From Chryseosolibacter sp966095595 (GTDB lineage Bacteria; Bacteroidota; Bacteroidia; Cytophagales; Cyclobacteriaceae): a DNA stretch of 25,706 nt. The stretch covers positions 1 to 25,706 of the forward strand of contig CBHTUB010000022.1 of NCBI GenBank assembly GCA_966095595.1, given 5' to 3'. The translations under genes were made by a program, and so were the position numbers. The notes under the pieces are model-generated. The model was not told where the DNA came from and made no database searches. It saw nothing but the letters and a program-made list of their open reading frames with translations. This document shows positions 1-9,600 of the stretch, piece after piece. Each line of letters opens with the position of its first letter. Position 1 is the stretch's first letter.

Positions 1-32
1 TGTATCAAAACAACTGGGCTAAACTGGTTCCC

Positions 33-1205
33 ATGAGAAAACGATTGCATACAAATTCTATTCTTTTGTTGCTGATTGCGTCGTCATTCGTTTGGTACGG
101 ATGCACTCAATCGTCCGGAAATGCTGGAGCACAACAGCAGGCGGGCGTTGCGCTTCCCGTGCTGGGTGTTACCGAGATCACGGCGACAACCTACCGTGAA
201 TTTCCTGCCCGGCTGGAGGGAACGCAGGTAGTGGAGATACGTCCCCAGGTGAGCGGTTACCTCAACAAGATCGAGGTCGACGAAGGCGAATATGTTAAAA
301 AAGGCCAGGTGCTGTTCCGTATCGACGATCACGTTTATCGTGAACAATATAACAATGCCCAGGCGAGCCTCGCGACAGCCAAGGCGGATCTGGCCAATGC
401 TTCGCTTGAAGTATCGAGACTTACCCCATTGGTTCAGAGCAATGTAGTGTCCGACGTGAAATTGAAAACGGCACAGGCAACCTATGATGCCGCCGTAGCT
501 CGAGTCGCTCAGTCGGAAGCGATGGTCAACAGCGCCTCCATCAACGTTGGATATGCCTCCATCAAGGCACCGGTGGACGGATATGTTGGAATGATCCCCC
601 TAAAGACGGGAAGCCTTGTAAGTGTGGGCAATGCGGAACCCCTCACGGTCATTTCCGAGATCCGGGATATCTACGCATACTTTTCATTCAGCGAGGTCGA
701 CTTCCTCGAATTCAGCGGAAAGATCCCTGGCAATTCGCTCAACGACAAGATCGAAGGTATTCCTGCGGTCGAGCTTGTACTGGCCGACAACAGCACGTAT
801 CCATCAAAGGGGAAGGTAGAGATCATCGCGGGTCAATTCAATAATTCAACCGGAGCGATCAGCATGCGTGCAAAATTTCCGAACAACAACGGGCTTTTGC
901 GCTCGGGCCTCACCGGAAAGATCAGAATACCGCGTACGGTCTCGTCAGCAGTGGCTGTTCCGCAGTCGGCGACTTTTGAGTTGCAGGACAAAGTAATGGT
1001 CTTCCTACTGGATGATAAAAATATCGTGACGAGCGTTCCGATAGAGGTGTCCGACAACTATGGAAATTTTTACCTGGTTAGCAAGGGCCTGAAGCCTGGA
1101 CAACGCATTGCCTATGCGGGCATCGACAGGTTGCGCGATGGAGCGCTTGTACAACCACAAATGATCTCGGCTGACAGCTTGCTGAAGGCAAACCGATTCC
1201 AATAA
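33..1205 (+). CDS. RND efflux periplasmic adaptor (membrane fusion protein), AcrA/MexA-like
   Basis: 390-residue adaptor that bridges the inner-membrane RND pump to the outer-membrane channel. The N-terminus is a signal sequence ending in a possible lipobox with Cys24, although the residue at -3 is Trp, so lipidation is likely but not textbook. The barrel-sandwich (lipoyl-like) half-motif VSGYLNKIEVDEGEYVKKGQ lies near residues 73-92. An Ala/Gln-rich alpha-hairpin follows (about 105-170), then the second half-motif around APVDGYVG, then beta-barrel and membrane-proximal domains. Length is normal for the family. It is the first gene of a three-gene operon and lies 133 bases before the pump gene. 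The ATG at 33 is chosen because it opens directly onto the signal sequence. The promoter and any TetR-type regulator would lie outside the window. The substrate cannot be read from the sequence. Confidence 0.95.
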   Translation: MRKRLHTNSILLLLIASSFVWYGCTQSSGNAGAQQQAGVALPVLGVTEITATTYREFPARLEGTQVVEIRPQVSGYLNKIEVDEGEYVKKGQVLFRIDDHVYREQYNNAQASLATAKADLANASLEVSRLTPLVQSNVVSDVKLKTAQATYDAAVARVAQSEAMVNSASINVGYASIKAPVDGYVGMIPLKTGSLVSVGNAEPLTVISEIRDIYAYFSFSEVDFLEFSGKIPGNSLNDKIEGIPAVELVLADNSTYPSKGKVEIIAGQFNNSTGAISMRAKFPNNNGLLRSGLTGKIRIPRTVSSAVAVPQSATFELQDKVMVFLLDDKNIVTSVPIEVSDNYGNFYLVSKGLKPGQRIAYAGIDRLRDGALVQPQMISADSLLKANRFQ

Positions 1206-1221
1206 AATAAATAAAGAAAGC

Positions 1222-1297
1222 TATTGGCGGTTGGCATTTGGGTCATGGCGGAATTGCCAAACATGATCAGCCAACAGCCAAATGCCCAAACCCAATA
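1222..1297. repeat. Imperfect inverted repeat between adaptor and pump genes
   Basis: Two 20-base arms (1222-1241 and 1278-1297) match in inverted orientation at about 16 of 20 positions, sharing TATTGG and GCATTTGG blocks, with a 36-base spacer. It fills most of the 133-base gap between the first two efflux genes. It could be an intergenic repeat element, or an mRNA hairpin that sets the ratio of adaptor to pump. There is no T-run after it, so it is not an obvious terminator. Confidence 0.5.
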
Positions 1298-1338
1298 CCC
1301 ATTCATTAGCAATTATTTCTTAAACAGAATCAACACAC

Positions 1339-4300
1339 ATGCTAAGAAAATTCATTGAACGACCGGTCTTGTCGACCGTCGTGTCGATCATACTTACTCT
1401 TTTGGGACTGTTGTCGTTGTACACACTGCCCATCACGCTGTTTCCTGACATTGCGCCCCCTACGGTCCAGGTTACTGCCACATATCCCGGGGCGAATGCC
1501 GAAGTCGTAGCGCGCTCCGTGGCCACCCCGATAGAGGAAGCCATCAATGGTGTGGAGAACATGAGCTACATGACTTCCACCTCCAGCAATGACGGAACGA
1601 TGACGCTGAATGTGTTCTTCAAAACGGGGACCGACCCGGATATTGCGTCGGTAAACGTCCAGAACAGGGTATCCAAGGCGATCAGCATTTTACCTCCTGA
1701 AGTTGTACAGGCAGGTATTTCTACCCAGAAGCAACAGAACAGTATGATCATGGTTCCATTGATCTACAGCACGGACAGTTTGTACGATGAGACGTTTTTG
1801 CAAAACTACGCCAAGATCAATATCATTCCTGAACTTCAGCGCGTTCGCGGGGTGGGACAGGCGATGGTATTCGGAGCGAAGGATTACTCGATGCGCATCT
1901 GGCTGAAGCCGGATCGTCTCGCCGTCAATAACCTGTCGGCGCAGGATGTTCTGAATGCGATACGTGAACAAAATCTGGAAGCCGCTCCCGGAAGATTTGG
2001 ACAGGCCAGCAGTGCTTCGTTCGAGTATATCCTTAAATACAAGGGCAAGTTCTCAAAGAATGAAGATTTCGAGAACATCATCCTGAAATCGTCTCCTGAT
2101 GGGTCGGTGCTCCGCCTGAAGGACGTAGCACGTGTCGAATTCGGTTCGTTTGCCTATAGTGCGAACACGCTCATCCAGGGACGCCAGGGTATCGGGATCG
2201 CCATTTTCCAGGCAGCGGGGTCGAATGCCAACGACATTCTGACCGAAGCAGAAGAAGTATTGAAACGCGCTGCGGTGAATTTCCCGAAAGGCGTGGAGTA
2301 CTTCATAATGTTCAGCGCAAAGGATTTCCTCGATGAGTCGGTGGCACAGGTTGTCGAAACACTGGTGATCGCCTTTATCCTGGTATTCCTTGTGGTATAT
2401 CTGTTCCTTCAGGATTTTCGCTCAACCCTTATTCCTGCATTGGCTGTACCTGTAGCGATCATCGGTACATTCTTCTTTATGCAGTTGTTCGGTTTCTCGA
2501 TCAACCTCCTGACCTTGTTTGCCCTTGTTCTCGCGATCGGTATCGTGGTGGATGACGCTATCGTTGTGGTAGAAGCGGTTCACTCGAAGCTCGAACGCAC
2601 GCGGCTCTCACCGAAAGATGCGACCATCGAATCCATGAATGAGATCTCGGGGGCCATTATTTCGATCACCCTGGTCATGGCGGCTGTGTTCATCCCGGTT
2701 GGATTTATCCAGGGCCCTGCAGGCGTATTCTTCAAGCAATTTGCCTTCTCCCTTGCCATCGCGATCCTTATCTCTGCCGTGAACGCCTTGACGTTGAGTC
2801 CGGCGCTGTGTGCCGTTCTGTTAAAGGATAAACATGGCGATGGCGATGATGGAGCGCACAGGAAGGGGTTTGCCAGGAGATTCTTCACCAGCTTCAATGC
2901 CGGCTTCAACGCTACGGCAGAGCGATATCAGAAGAGTATTCAGTTCCTGATCAACCGGAAGTGGCTGGCGATCGGTGGCCTTGTAGTGGTCACGCTCGCG
3001 ACGATCTGGCTGGTGAGGACTACGCCGACCGGTTTCATTCCCACGGAAGATCAGGGCTTCATTGTATATTCCGTGAATCTTCCCCCTGGCGCGTCGCTGG
3101 ACAGAACACAAAAGGTGATGGAGAAGATCGATGCGCTCGTCAAAGAAGTTGAAGCCGTCGACAAACGTGGTGCCGTTACCGGGTTGAACTTTATTGCCAA
3201 CGCTAATAGCTCAAACTATGCCATCGGATTCATTCGGATGAAACCTCCGGGCGAAAGGGGAGCAGTGAGCAACATCGACGCGGTTACCGGTTTATTGTAT
3301 CAAAAGTTGAGTGTAATAAAAGAAGCAAGTGTCTTCCTGTTCGTGTTTCCGACCGTTCAGGGATTCGGTAACACCAGCGGATTTGAATTTATCCTGCAGG
3401 ACAGAACAGGAGGGGAACTTAATAAGCTCAGCGCCACTGCCCAAACGCTGATCGGAGCCCTGATGCAACGCCAGGAGGTGGCTTTCGCCTTCACGACATT
3501 CCACACAGGCAACCCGCAGTACATGATCAAGGTGAATGAAGCGAAAACCAAACAGCTCGGTGTTTCCATAGACGCACTGCTGCAAACGCTCCAGGTTTAT
3601 TATGGAAGCAGCTTTGCATCGGACTTCAATAGGTTTGGAAAGTACTATCGCGTTATCGTGCAGGCCGATGTTTCCTATCGGATGGACGCCTCTTCGCTCA
3701 GCCAGGTCACTGTGAAAAATGATCGTGGCGAGATGGTGCCGGTATCTTCGCTGATCACCCTCGAGCGTGTCTTTGGTCCGGAGACCGTAACGCGCAACAA
3801 CCTGTTCAATGCAGTGACGATCAACGGGATCACGAAGCCGGGCTACAGCTCGGGTGACGCCATAAAGGCCGTCCAGGAAGTTATGGCGACTACTTTGCCC
3901 CGGGGATACTCATACGAATTTACCGGAATGACACGTGAAGAGCTCAGCTCGGGCTCACAAACCGGTATACTGTTCCTGCTCAGCGTTGTGTTTGTTTACT
4001 TCCTGCTTGCTGCACAATACGAAAGTTACATCCTTCCCCTGGCTGTTATCCTCACGGTACCCACTGGTATTCTGGGTGTGTTTGCGTTCATCGGACTGTC
4101 GGGCATTGAGAACAATATTTACGTTCAGGTGGGCCTTATCATGCTCATAGGATTGCTCTCCAAGAATGCGATCCTGATCGTAGAGTATGCGGTACAGCGA
4201 AGGAATGCGGGAATGGGGCTGGTGGAATCGGTGCTCGAGGCCTGCAAGCTGCGTCTCCGTCCGATACTCATGACATCCTTTGCATTCATTGTGGGATTGC

Positions 4301-4500
4301 TTCCGCTCACATGGGCTACAGGCGGATCGGCGCTGGGTAACCGCTCGATCGGAACAGGAGCTATCGGAGGTATGCTCACGGGCGTGGTGCTCGGTATTTT
4401 TATCATTCCTATTCTCTTTGTCATCTTCCAATACCTGCAGGAACGTGTTCGTGTGAAAATGGGACGCGCGACAGGAATAGAAGAAACAGGATCTATATAA
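1339..4500 (+). CDS. RND multidrug efflux permease, HAE1 family (AcrB/MexB-like)
   Basis: 1053-residue proton-driven inner-membrane pump, essentially AcrB length. The start MLRKFIERPVLSTVVSIIL is the typical first-helix signature. Proton-relay residues are present: the Asp pair D405-D406 in GIVVDDAIVVVE (TM4) and Lys942 in LLSKNAILIVEYA (TM10). Two porter halves are visible, each followed by a block of helices, and the second half closes with the GGMLTGVVLGIFIIPILFV helix. It should form a trimer that captures hydrophobic compounds from the periplasm or outer membrane leaflet and passes them to the adaptor and channel encoded on either side. The next gene starts 10 bases downstream, so co-transcription is clear. 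Substrate specificity cannot be predicted. Confidence 0.97.
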   Translation: MLRKFIERPVLSTVVSIILTLLGLLSLYTLPITLFPDIAPPTVQVTATYPGANAEVVARSVATPIEEAINGVENMSYMTSTSSNDGTMTLNVFFKTGTDPDIASVNVQNRVSKAISILPPEVVQAGISTQKQQNSMIMVPLIYSTDSLYDETFLQNYAKINIIPELQRVRGVGQAMVFGAKDYSMRIWLKPDRLAVNNLSAQDVLNAIREQNLEAAPGRFGQASSASFEYILKYKGKFSKNEDFENIILKSSPDGSVLRLKDVARVEFGSFAYSANTLIQGRQGIGIAIFQAAGSNANDILTEAEEVLKRAAVNFPKGVEYFIMFSAKDFLDESVAQVVETLVIAFILVFLVVYLFLQDFRSTLIPALAVPVAIIGTFFFMQLFGFSINLLTLFALVLAIGIVVDDAIVVVEAVHSKLERTRLSPKDATIESMNEISGAIISITLVMAAVFIPVGFIQGPAGVFFKQFAFSLAIAILISAVNALTLSPALCAVLLKDKHGDGDDGAHRKGFARRFFTSFNAGFNATAERYQKSIQFLINRKWLAIGGLVVVTLATIWLVRTTPTGFIPTEDQGFIVYSVNLPPGASLDRTQKVMEKIDALVKEVEAVDKRGAVTGLNFIANANSSNYAIGFIRMKPPGERGAVSNIDAVTGLLYQKLSVIKEASVFLFVFPTVQGFGNTSGFEFILQDRTGGELNKLSATAQTLIGALMQRQEVAFAFTTFHTGNPQYMIKVNEAKTKQLGVSIDALLQTLQVYYGSSFASDFNRFGKYYRVIVQADVSYRMDASSLSQVTVKNDRGEMVPVSSLITLERVFGPETVTRNNLFNAVTINGITKPGYSSGDAIKAVQEVMATTLPRGYSYEFTGMTREELSSGSQTGILFLLSVVFVYFLLAAQYESYILPLAVILTVPTGILGVFAFIGLSGIENNIYVQVGLIMLIGLLSKNAILIVEYAVQRRNAGMGLVESVLEACKLRLRPILMTSFAFIVGLLPLTWATGGSALGNRSIGTGAIGGMLTGVVLGIFIIPILFVIFQYLQERVRVKMGRATGIEETGSI

Positions 4501-4510
4501 GCCTTTAACT

Positions 4511-5929
4511 ATGAAACGAAATAACTTCATATACTTCTTTGCTTTTCTGACTGTTACGGCATTCGTTCTCGGGTCGTGCTCAGCGGGAAAGAACTATAAA
4601 AGACCGGACATCGGCATTCCGTCGTCGTACAACGCTCAGGATTCGGGCGACAGCAGTCTCGCCGTAAGGCCATGGCGCGAGTTCTTCTCAGATACCACAC
4701 TGGTCGGTCTGATCGACAAGGCGCTCGTGAATAATTTCAACCTTCAGGTGGCGATACGCAGGGTCGATGTTTACCAATCGCTGGCAAAACAGGCTCGTTC
4801 CGCATGGTTGCCGACTTTATCCGTGCAAACGTCAGCCTCGACCGTCAATCCTTCCGGCAACAGCTTGAATGGAATCAGTCTGAGCAATTTCCTTGGCACC
4901 AACCATCTGGAGGACTACACCCTTGGCGGAACAATGGCATGGGAGCTCGACATCTGGGGAAAGATCAGAAGGGGTAAGGAAGCTGCGCGCGCTGATTATC
5001 TCCAGAGCTACGAAGCGCGCAAAGCGATCCAGACAGCTCTTGTGTCACAGGTTGCCGACGCGTACTACAACCTGTTAATGATGGAGTCACAGCTCGCCAT
5101 CGCGAACCGAAATGTTCAGCTGAATGACAGCACTGTGAAGATGATGGAGTTGCAGAAAACGGCAGGAGAGGTGACTTCGCTGGCAGTAGAACAAGCTCTC
5201 GCACAAAAGCAGACATCTGAGCTGTTGGTGCAACAACTTGGACAAGCCAAACAACTCCAGCAAAACGCGCTCAAGCTTTTGCTGGGTGATCTTCCGGGAA
5301 GCTTTACATTTCAGCAGTCGATTTATGAGCTTCCGTCAGGCGTAAGTCTGTCAACCGGAGTTCCCGCCGATCTTCTGCGATTCCGCCCTGATGTGCGCGC
5401 AAGCGAGCAGGCCCTGGTGGCGGCAAACGCGCGCGTAGGTGTTGCACAGGGAAGCTTGTATCCCTCGCTGAGCCTCACGGCGTCGGGAGGATTGAATGCA
5501 TATCAGTCGAGCGAATGGTTCAAGGCACCTGCCTCGTTGTTCGGAACTGTCGCGGGTAATCTCGTGCAGCCCGTTTTTGCACGGCGTGCATTGAAGACAA
5601 ATCTTGAAGTTGCCAAAGCACAACGGGACCAGCGCGCGATCGAGTTCAGACAATCGGTGACCGTTGCCGTTCACGACGTCGTGAATGCCCTGGTGAAATT
5701 GGACAAGTTAAATGGTCAACAGCAGATCGCCACGCAAAGGGTGGAGACGTTGGGCCGTGCGGTAAGCAACTCTCAATTACTTTTCAGGAGCGGCCTTGCC
5801 AATTACCTTGAGGTGATCACAGCCCAACGCACTGCGCTTGATGCTGACCTGGAAAAGGCAATCATCACACGCCAACAGCTGAGCGCCTATGTCGAACTGT
5901 ACAGGTCGCTTGGTGGGGGAGCGCTTTGA
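4511..5929 (+). CDS. Outer-membrane efflux channel lipoprotein, OprM/NodT-type (TolC superfamily)
   Basis: 472-residue outer-membrane factor completing the tripartite pump. A signal peptide ends in the lipobox VLGSC with Cys23 as the predicted lipidated residue, followed by the family start motif KNYKRPD. Two structural repeats of long Ala/Gln-rich helices are visible. The motif LLRFRPDVRASEQALVAANARVG (residues about 289-311) is characteristic of NodT-type channels, and an SLYPSLSLTASGG strand follows. It begins 10 bases after the pump stop codon. A strong intrinsic terminator lies about 100 bases after its stop, marking the operon end. Confidence 0.96.
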   Translation: MKRNNFIYFFAFLTVTAFVLGSCSAGKNYKRPDIGIPSSYNAQDSGDSSLAVRPWREFFSDTTLVGLIDKALVNNFNLQVAIRRVDVYQSLAKQARSAWLPTLSVQTSASTVNPSGNSLNGISLSNFLGTNHLEDYTLGGTMAWELDIWGKIRRGKEAARADYLQSYEARKAIQTALVSQVADAYYNLLMMESQLAIANRNVQLNDSTVKMMELQKTAGEVTSLAVEQALAQKQTSELLVQQLGQAKQLQQNALKLLLGDLPGSFTFQQSIYELPSGVSLSTGVPADLLRFRPDVRASEQALVAANARVGVAQGSLYPSLSLTASGGLNAYQSSEWFKAPASLFGTVAGNLVQPVFARRALKTNLEVAKAQRDQRAIEFRQSVTVAVHDVVNALVKLDKLNGQQQIATQRVETLGRAVSNSQLLFRSGLANYLEVITAQRTALDADLEKAIITRQQLSAYVELYRSLGGGAL

Positions 5930-6030
5930 TTGTCGTGACCAGGCCGCCAATATGGATTTAAGGCGTTTGATGTTTTTAATGTTCAAAGCCACGCACACCT
6001 AACATTAACAGCACACATATCAATCCGCGA

Positions 6031-6064
6031 AAACCTGTAGGCTAATGCCTGCAGGTTTTTTTCT
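6031..6064 (+). terminator. Intrinsic terminator of the efflux operon
   Basis: A 12-base-pair stem (6031-6042 with 6047-6058, one G-T wobble) has a TAAT loop and runs straight into a T-rich tail (TTTTTTTCTTTT including the stem end). It lies 100 bases after the outer-membrane channel stop codon. The A-run on the left arm means it could also work on the minus strand. Confidence 0.9.
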
Positions 6065-6187
6065 TTTGTATAGCCTGGCTACCCTTGCCCGTTATTCATC
6101 CGGTTGCCGCCTTGAATGCATAGGATCTTGTACGGTTCTGTCACCAATAAATTGCGGGGCTGCCTGGCCCACGCGTTGCAAAGTTTA

Positions 6188-6250
6188 GCCGATTGTTTTT
6201 TCTGTGATAAAAAAATTCAATATATTTAATTAGCCCATCCAAAGAAGGAG
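6188..6250 (+). promoter_or_regulatory. Possible AT-rich promoter and ribosome-binding sequence
   Basis: An AT-rich tract leads to TATATTTA at 6221-6228, one base from the Bacteroidota -7 consensus TAnnTTTG. No properly spaced TTTG -33 box is seen. GAAGGAG follows at 6244-6250. A TTG at 6261 with good spacing would encode only 16 codons before TAA. This is the best promoter candidate for the cluster starting at 6678, but it is weak. Confidence 0.25.
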
Positions 6251-6292
6251 TTGCCAGAAGTTGAACGCTGACAATAAACTATTGCGACGAGG

Positions 6293-6628
6293 ATGGTATC
6301 GAAAGTTGTAACACTAAAGGAATCGGACGTTGCGGCACACCGGCCCCCAGGACAGGACACTCAAACGGAAAGTGCTCATCTTTACACCTCTCCCTCTATC
6401 CCTCACGCTATAAAGAACGTCGCGAGCATCCTAAGCGTGGTCTTCCCAGACTTATTGTACGCTAACCCGATACATTCCCGGTTATCCAAACCCATTGCTC
6501 CGATATTTACAGTCGCCTCTGGTCAATCCGTCAATGTGCACGGAACAGTAGCTATGGCGTTGTACGGCCGGTTATCTTCTGCAGGAACAACGTATTATGA
6601 TAGAACCTGCTGGAACAATTCAACCTAG
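6293..6628 (+). CDS. Doubtful 111-codon ORF of unknown function
   Basis: I do not recognise this product. It begins ATG GTA TCG and ends CCT AGG-adjacent TAG. There is no signal peptide, no membrane helix and no motif, and the residue composition is flat (rich in Ser, Pro, Val, Ala and His). Codon use differs from its neighbours: ATA is common among its isoleucines, CTA, TTA and CGG recur, and there is no preference for the ATC, CTG and CGT codons favoured around it. The purine stretch GACGAGG abuts the ATG and is too close to act as a ribosome-binding site. It may be a chance ORF in the leader, a decayed gene, or a recently acquired orphan. Chance opening is the simplest reading. Confidence 0.2.
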   Translation: MVSKVVTLKESDVAAHRPPGQDTQTESAHLYTSPSIPHAIKNVASILSVVFPDLLYANPIHSRLSKPIAPIFTVASGQSVNVHGTVAMALYGRLSSAGTTYYDRTCWNNST

Positions 6629-6677
6629 GTAAGCTCCAGGAACCTGAAATGCAATAATAAACCCCAACCTCACTCAC

Positions 6678-9600
6678 ATGAAACTCCTAAGGAACCTATC
6701 GATCCGAAATAAGCTCATTCTGATCTCCGCGATTCCCTTACTTGCATTGATCTACCTTCTACAAGGGATCGTGAGGACTGAATTGTATCGCAAACAAGTC
6801 ACCACTGAAGTATACCGGACCTTTCAGGAAGTTGAAAAGACTTCTGACCTTATCCATGAAATACAGAAGGAGCGTGGTTTGACCGTAACATTCCTGCGCA
6901 GTCAGTCGCGTGAGGATCGGGATAAAATGATCAGCCAGCGCGAGAGCACCAATCGCGCGGTGACGGATGTACAAAACATTTACCGACAGCATGACAAAGC
7001 CATGACGTCAATTTCTGCACTTGACAGTCTTTCCGCCTGGCGATCAAAATTGGCGACCCTTCCCGAAGAGCTTAATACGCTGAAGTCTCATCTTATGCGG
7101 GAGATCAACCTCAACTCGAGATCCTCCCAGAATGCCGATATCAAGAACCTGCTGGAAGCCCATTTATTTTTGCTCTACGCCAAGGACTACCTGTCAAGGA
7201 TCAGAGCGACGCTTGCCGGTGCCATTCTTTCGGGTGGCTTTAAAAATCGTGAATACGGGGACTTTTCGTCTTTAAAGGGCCAGCACGAAATAAACCTGTA
7301 TAAATTCCGCGAAAGCGCTTCAGTCGACCTGGGAAAGTTCTTTGAGAAACGTACGACAACTTTGCCGGTGACCCAAATGTACTCGCTAATGGATTCCGTA
7401 TTCAAAAACCCTGGCCTGCTGAGTTCAATAAGTCACGATCATTGGTGGGTGAATTCTTCCGAAGCCGTGAACATGTTCAAGGAAGCAGAAGATTATTCAC
7501 TTGAACGGATAAAAGAGCGTTCGGAAACGGAGTTGGCCAAAATAAACAAATCTGTTGTCACCAATATCTCTTTTGCGGTTTTGGTCATTATACTGATCGT
7601 TGCACTGGTCGTGACGATGATACGGGAGATCGTCAGCGCCATTTTTCAGATCAAAGCCGCTGCAGAAAAGATGACTAACGGGGAAGTCGATTTTTCTATT
7701 TCACTCAACTCGAAGGATGAGATCGGCGATCTGGCTGTTTCTTTCAACCGCATGATTGATGTGTCAAAGGAATATGCTAAAGTAGCCGAGGTTATCGGTA
7801 AAGGGGACTACAGTTCTACTGTGAGTATCCGGAGTGACTCAGACACTCTTGGTAAGGCGCTGGACAACATGAAAAATAATCTTCAGAAGCTCTCGCGTGA
7901 GAACGAGATCCGCACCTGGCTACTGACGGGCAGCACAGAACTTAACGACAAAATGCGTGGAGAAAAAGATGTGCTGACGCTTGCGCAGGACATCATCAAC
8001 CAGATCACTGCGTATATCGGCGCACAAATTGGCGCGATCTATTTAAAAGAAAACGGACATCTTACGCTCATGGGAAGTTATGCGTTTCATTCGCGTAAAG
8101 GCAACACCAGCGTCTTCGAATTAGGTCAGGGGTTTGTCGGTCAGTCTGCGCTCGAGAAAAAAGCGATCGTATTCAACGACATCCCCGATAGTTACATCAG
8201 GATCAATTCAGGGCTGGGAAATGCCGTACCCAAAAATATTCTGGTCTATCCTTTCCAGTACGACAATGAAGTGAAGGGAGTCATTGAAATTGGATCGTCG
8301 CGCGACTTCTCGGAGTTGGACATGCAGCTTTTGCAACTGGTGGCCGACAATATCGGTATTGCCATAAATGCGTCTCAATCGAGGGATCGCCTCAAGGAGC
8401 TGCTTGAAGAAACACAACGCCAATCGGAGGAACTGGAGGTACAACAGGAGGAGCTAAGACAATCGAACGAGGAGCTGCAATCGAAAACGGAATTGCTTGA
8501 AAAATCCGAAGCCGAGCTGAAGACCCAACAGGAAGAGTTGCAGCAAACCAACGAGGAACTCGAAGAGAAGGCAAATCTGCTCGAGGCACAAAAGCAGACC
8601 ATGGAGAACGCGAAGATGCAGATCGAAACGAAGGCAAGAGAGCTGGAGGCGACAAGCAAGTATAAATCCGAGTTCCTCGCAAATATGTCGCATGAGCTAC
8701 GCACGCCGCTCAACAGCATTCTGATCCTGTCACAGATATTGATGGAGAACAAAACCAAATCACTCGGCGAGAAAGAGATCCAGTTTGCGTCCAATATCTA
8801 CAATTCGGGTGCGGACCTTTTGAATCTGATCAACGAAATATTGGATTTGGCCAAGGTGGAAGCAGGAAAAATGGAGTTGGATGTCCACCAGTTGTCGATA
8901 GACGACATCGTTTCTGATACAAAAATAATGTTCTCGGAGATCGCCGCAAACAAGTCGATTAAATTCGACCTGAAAGTGGATGATAGCATTGCGTCTGCAG
9001 TAATTACGACCGATAAGCAACGGCTGGCTCAGATCCTCCGGAACCTTTTATCCAACGCTTTTAAGTTTACGAACAAGAGTGGCCGTGTGCAACTGTCCAT
9101 TCAGCCTGCGGCAGAAGACACAGAATATAAAAGAAACGATCTGGAAAAAGTTGACAGGGTGATTGCATTCTCCGTGTCCGATACCGGCATCGGTATTCCT
9201 CCGGATAAGCTCCATGTCATATTTGAAGCATTCCAGCAGGTCGATGGATCTACGAAAAGAAAGTATGGTGGCACTGGTCTTGGACTTTCGATCAGCCGCG
9301 AATTTGCTTACGCGCTGGGGGGAGAAATTCATGTCGAAAGCCATGAGGGGGAGGGCAGTACATTTACGCTGTATCTTCCCGTCACGTTCGATCCGTCAAT
9401 GGTTGGCGCGGGCACCCGGCAGGTAGCGATCAGGGAGCGGGCTGAAAAGGTCCCGGCAATCGCCAGGCCGACCGTGGCCAGGATCGAGATGGATGATCCA
9501 GGCATCGACGATCGCAATACGATAGACGACAAGAGTCGTGTGATCCTTATCATGGAAGACGATCCCGCATTCGCCGGGGTGCTGCTGAATTTTGTGAGGG

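Larger units (their letters stand above)
6065..6677 (+). other. Long gene-poor leader region before the hybrid kinase
   Basis: About 610 bases separate the efflux terminator from the hybrid kinase start. The stretch holds an AT-rich tract near 6185-6235, a good Shine-Dalgarno-like GAAGGAG at 6244-6250 with no convincing ORF behind it, and one doubtful 111-codon ORF (6293-6628). The rest shows no recognisable gene, RNA or repeat. It is most simply the promoter and leader of the signalling cluster, possibly with a decayed or foreign gene inside. Confidence 0.5.

Noticed and set aside
3955..4530. 191-codon minus-strand open frame inside the RND pump gene
   Set aside because: It lies antisense to a strongly conserved coding region and its translation is low-complexity in His, Glu and Ser with no domain character; it is a frame shadow.
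6261..6311. TTG-initiated 16-codon ORF behind the GAAGGAG sequence, as a leader peptide
   Set aside because: Spacing to the ribosome-binding-like sequence is fair, but the peptide has no attenuation-like codon run and no paired terminator structure was found.
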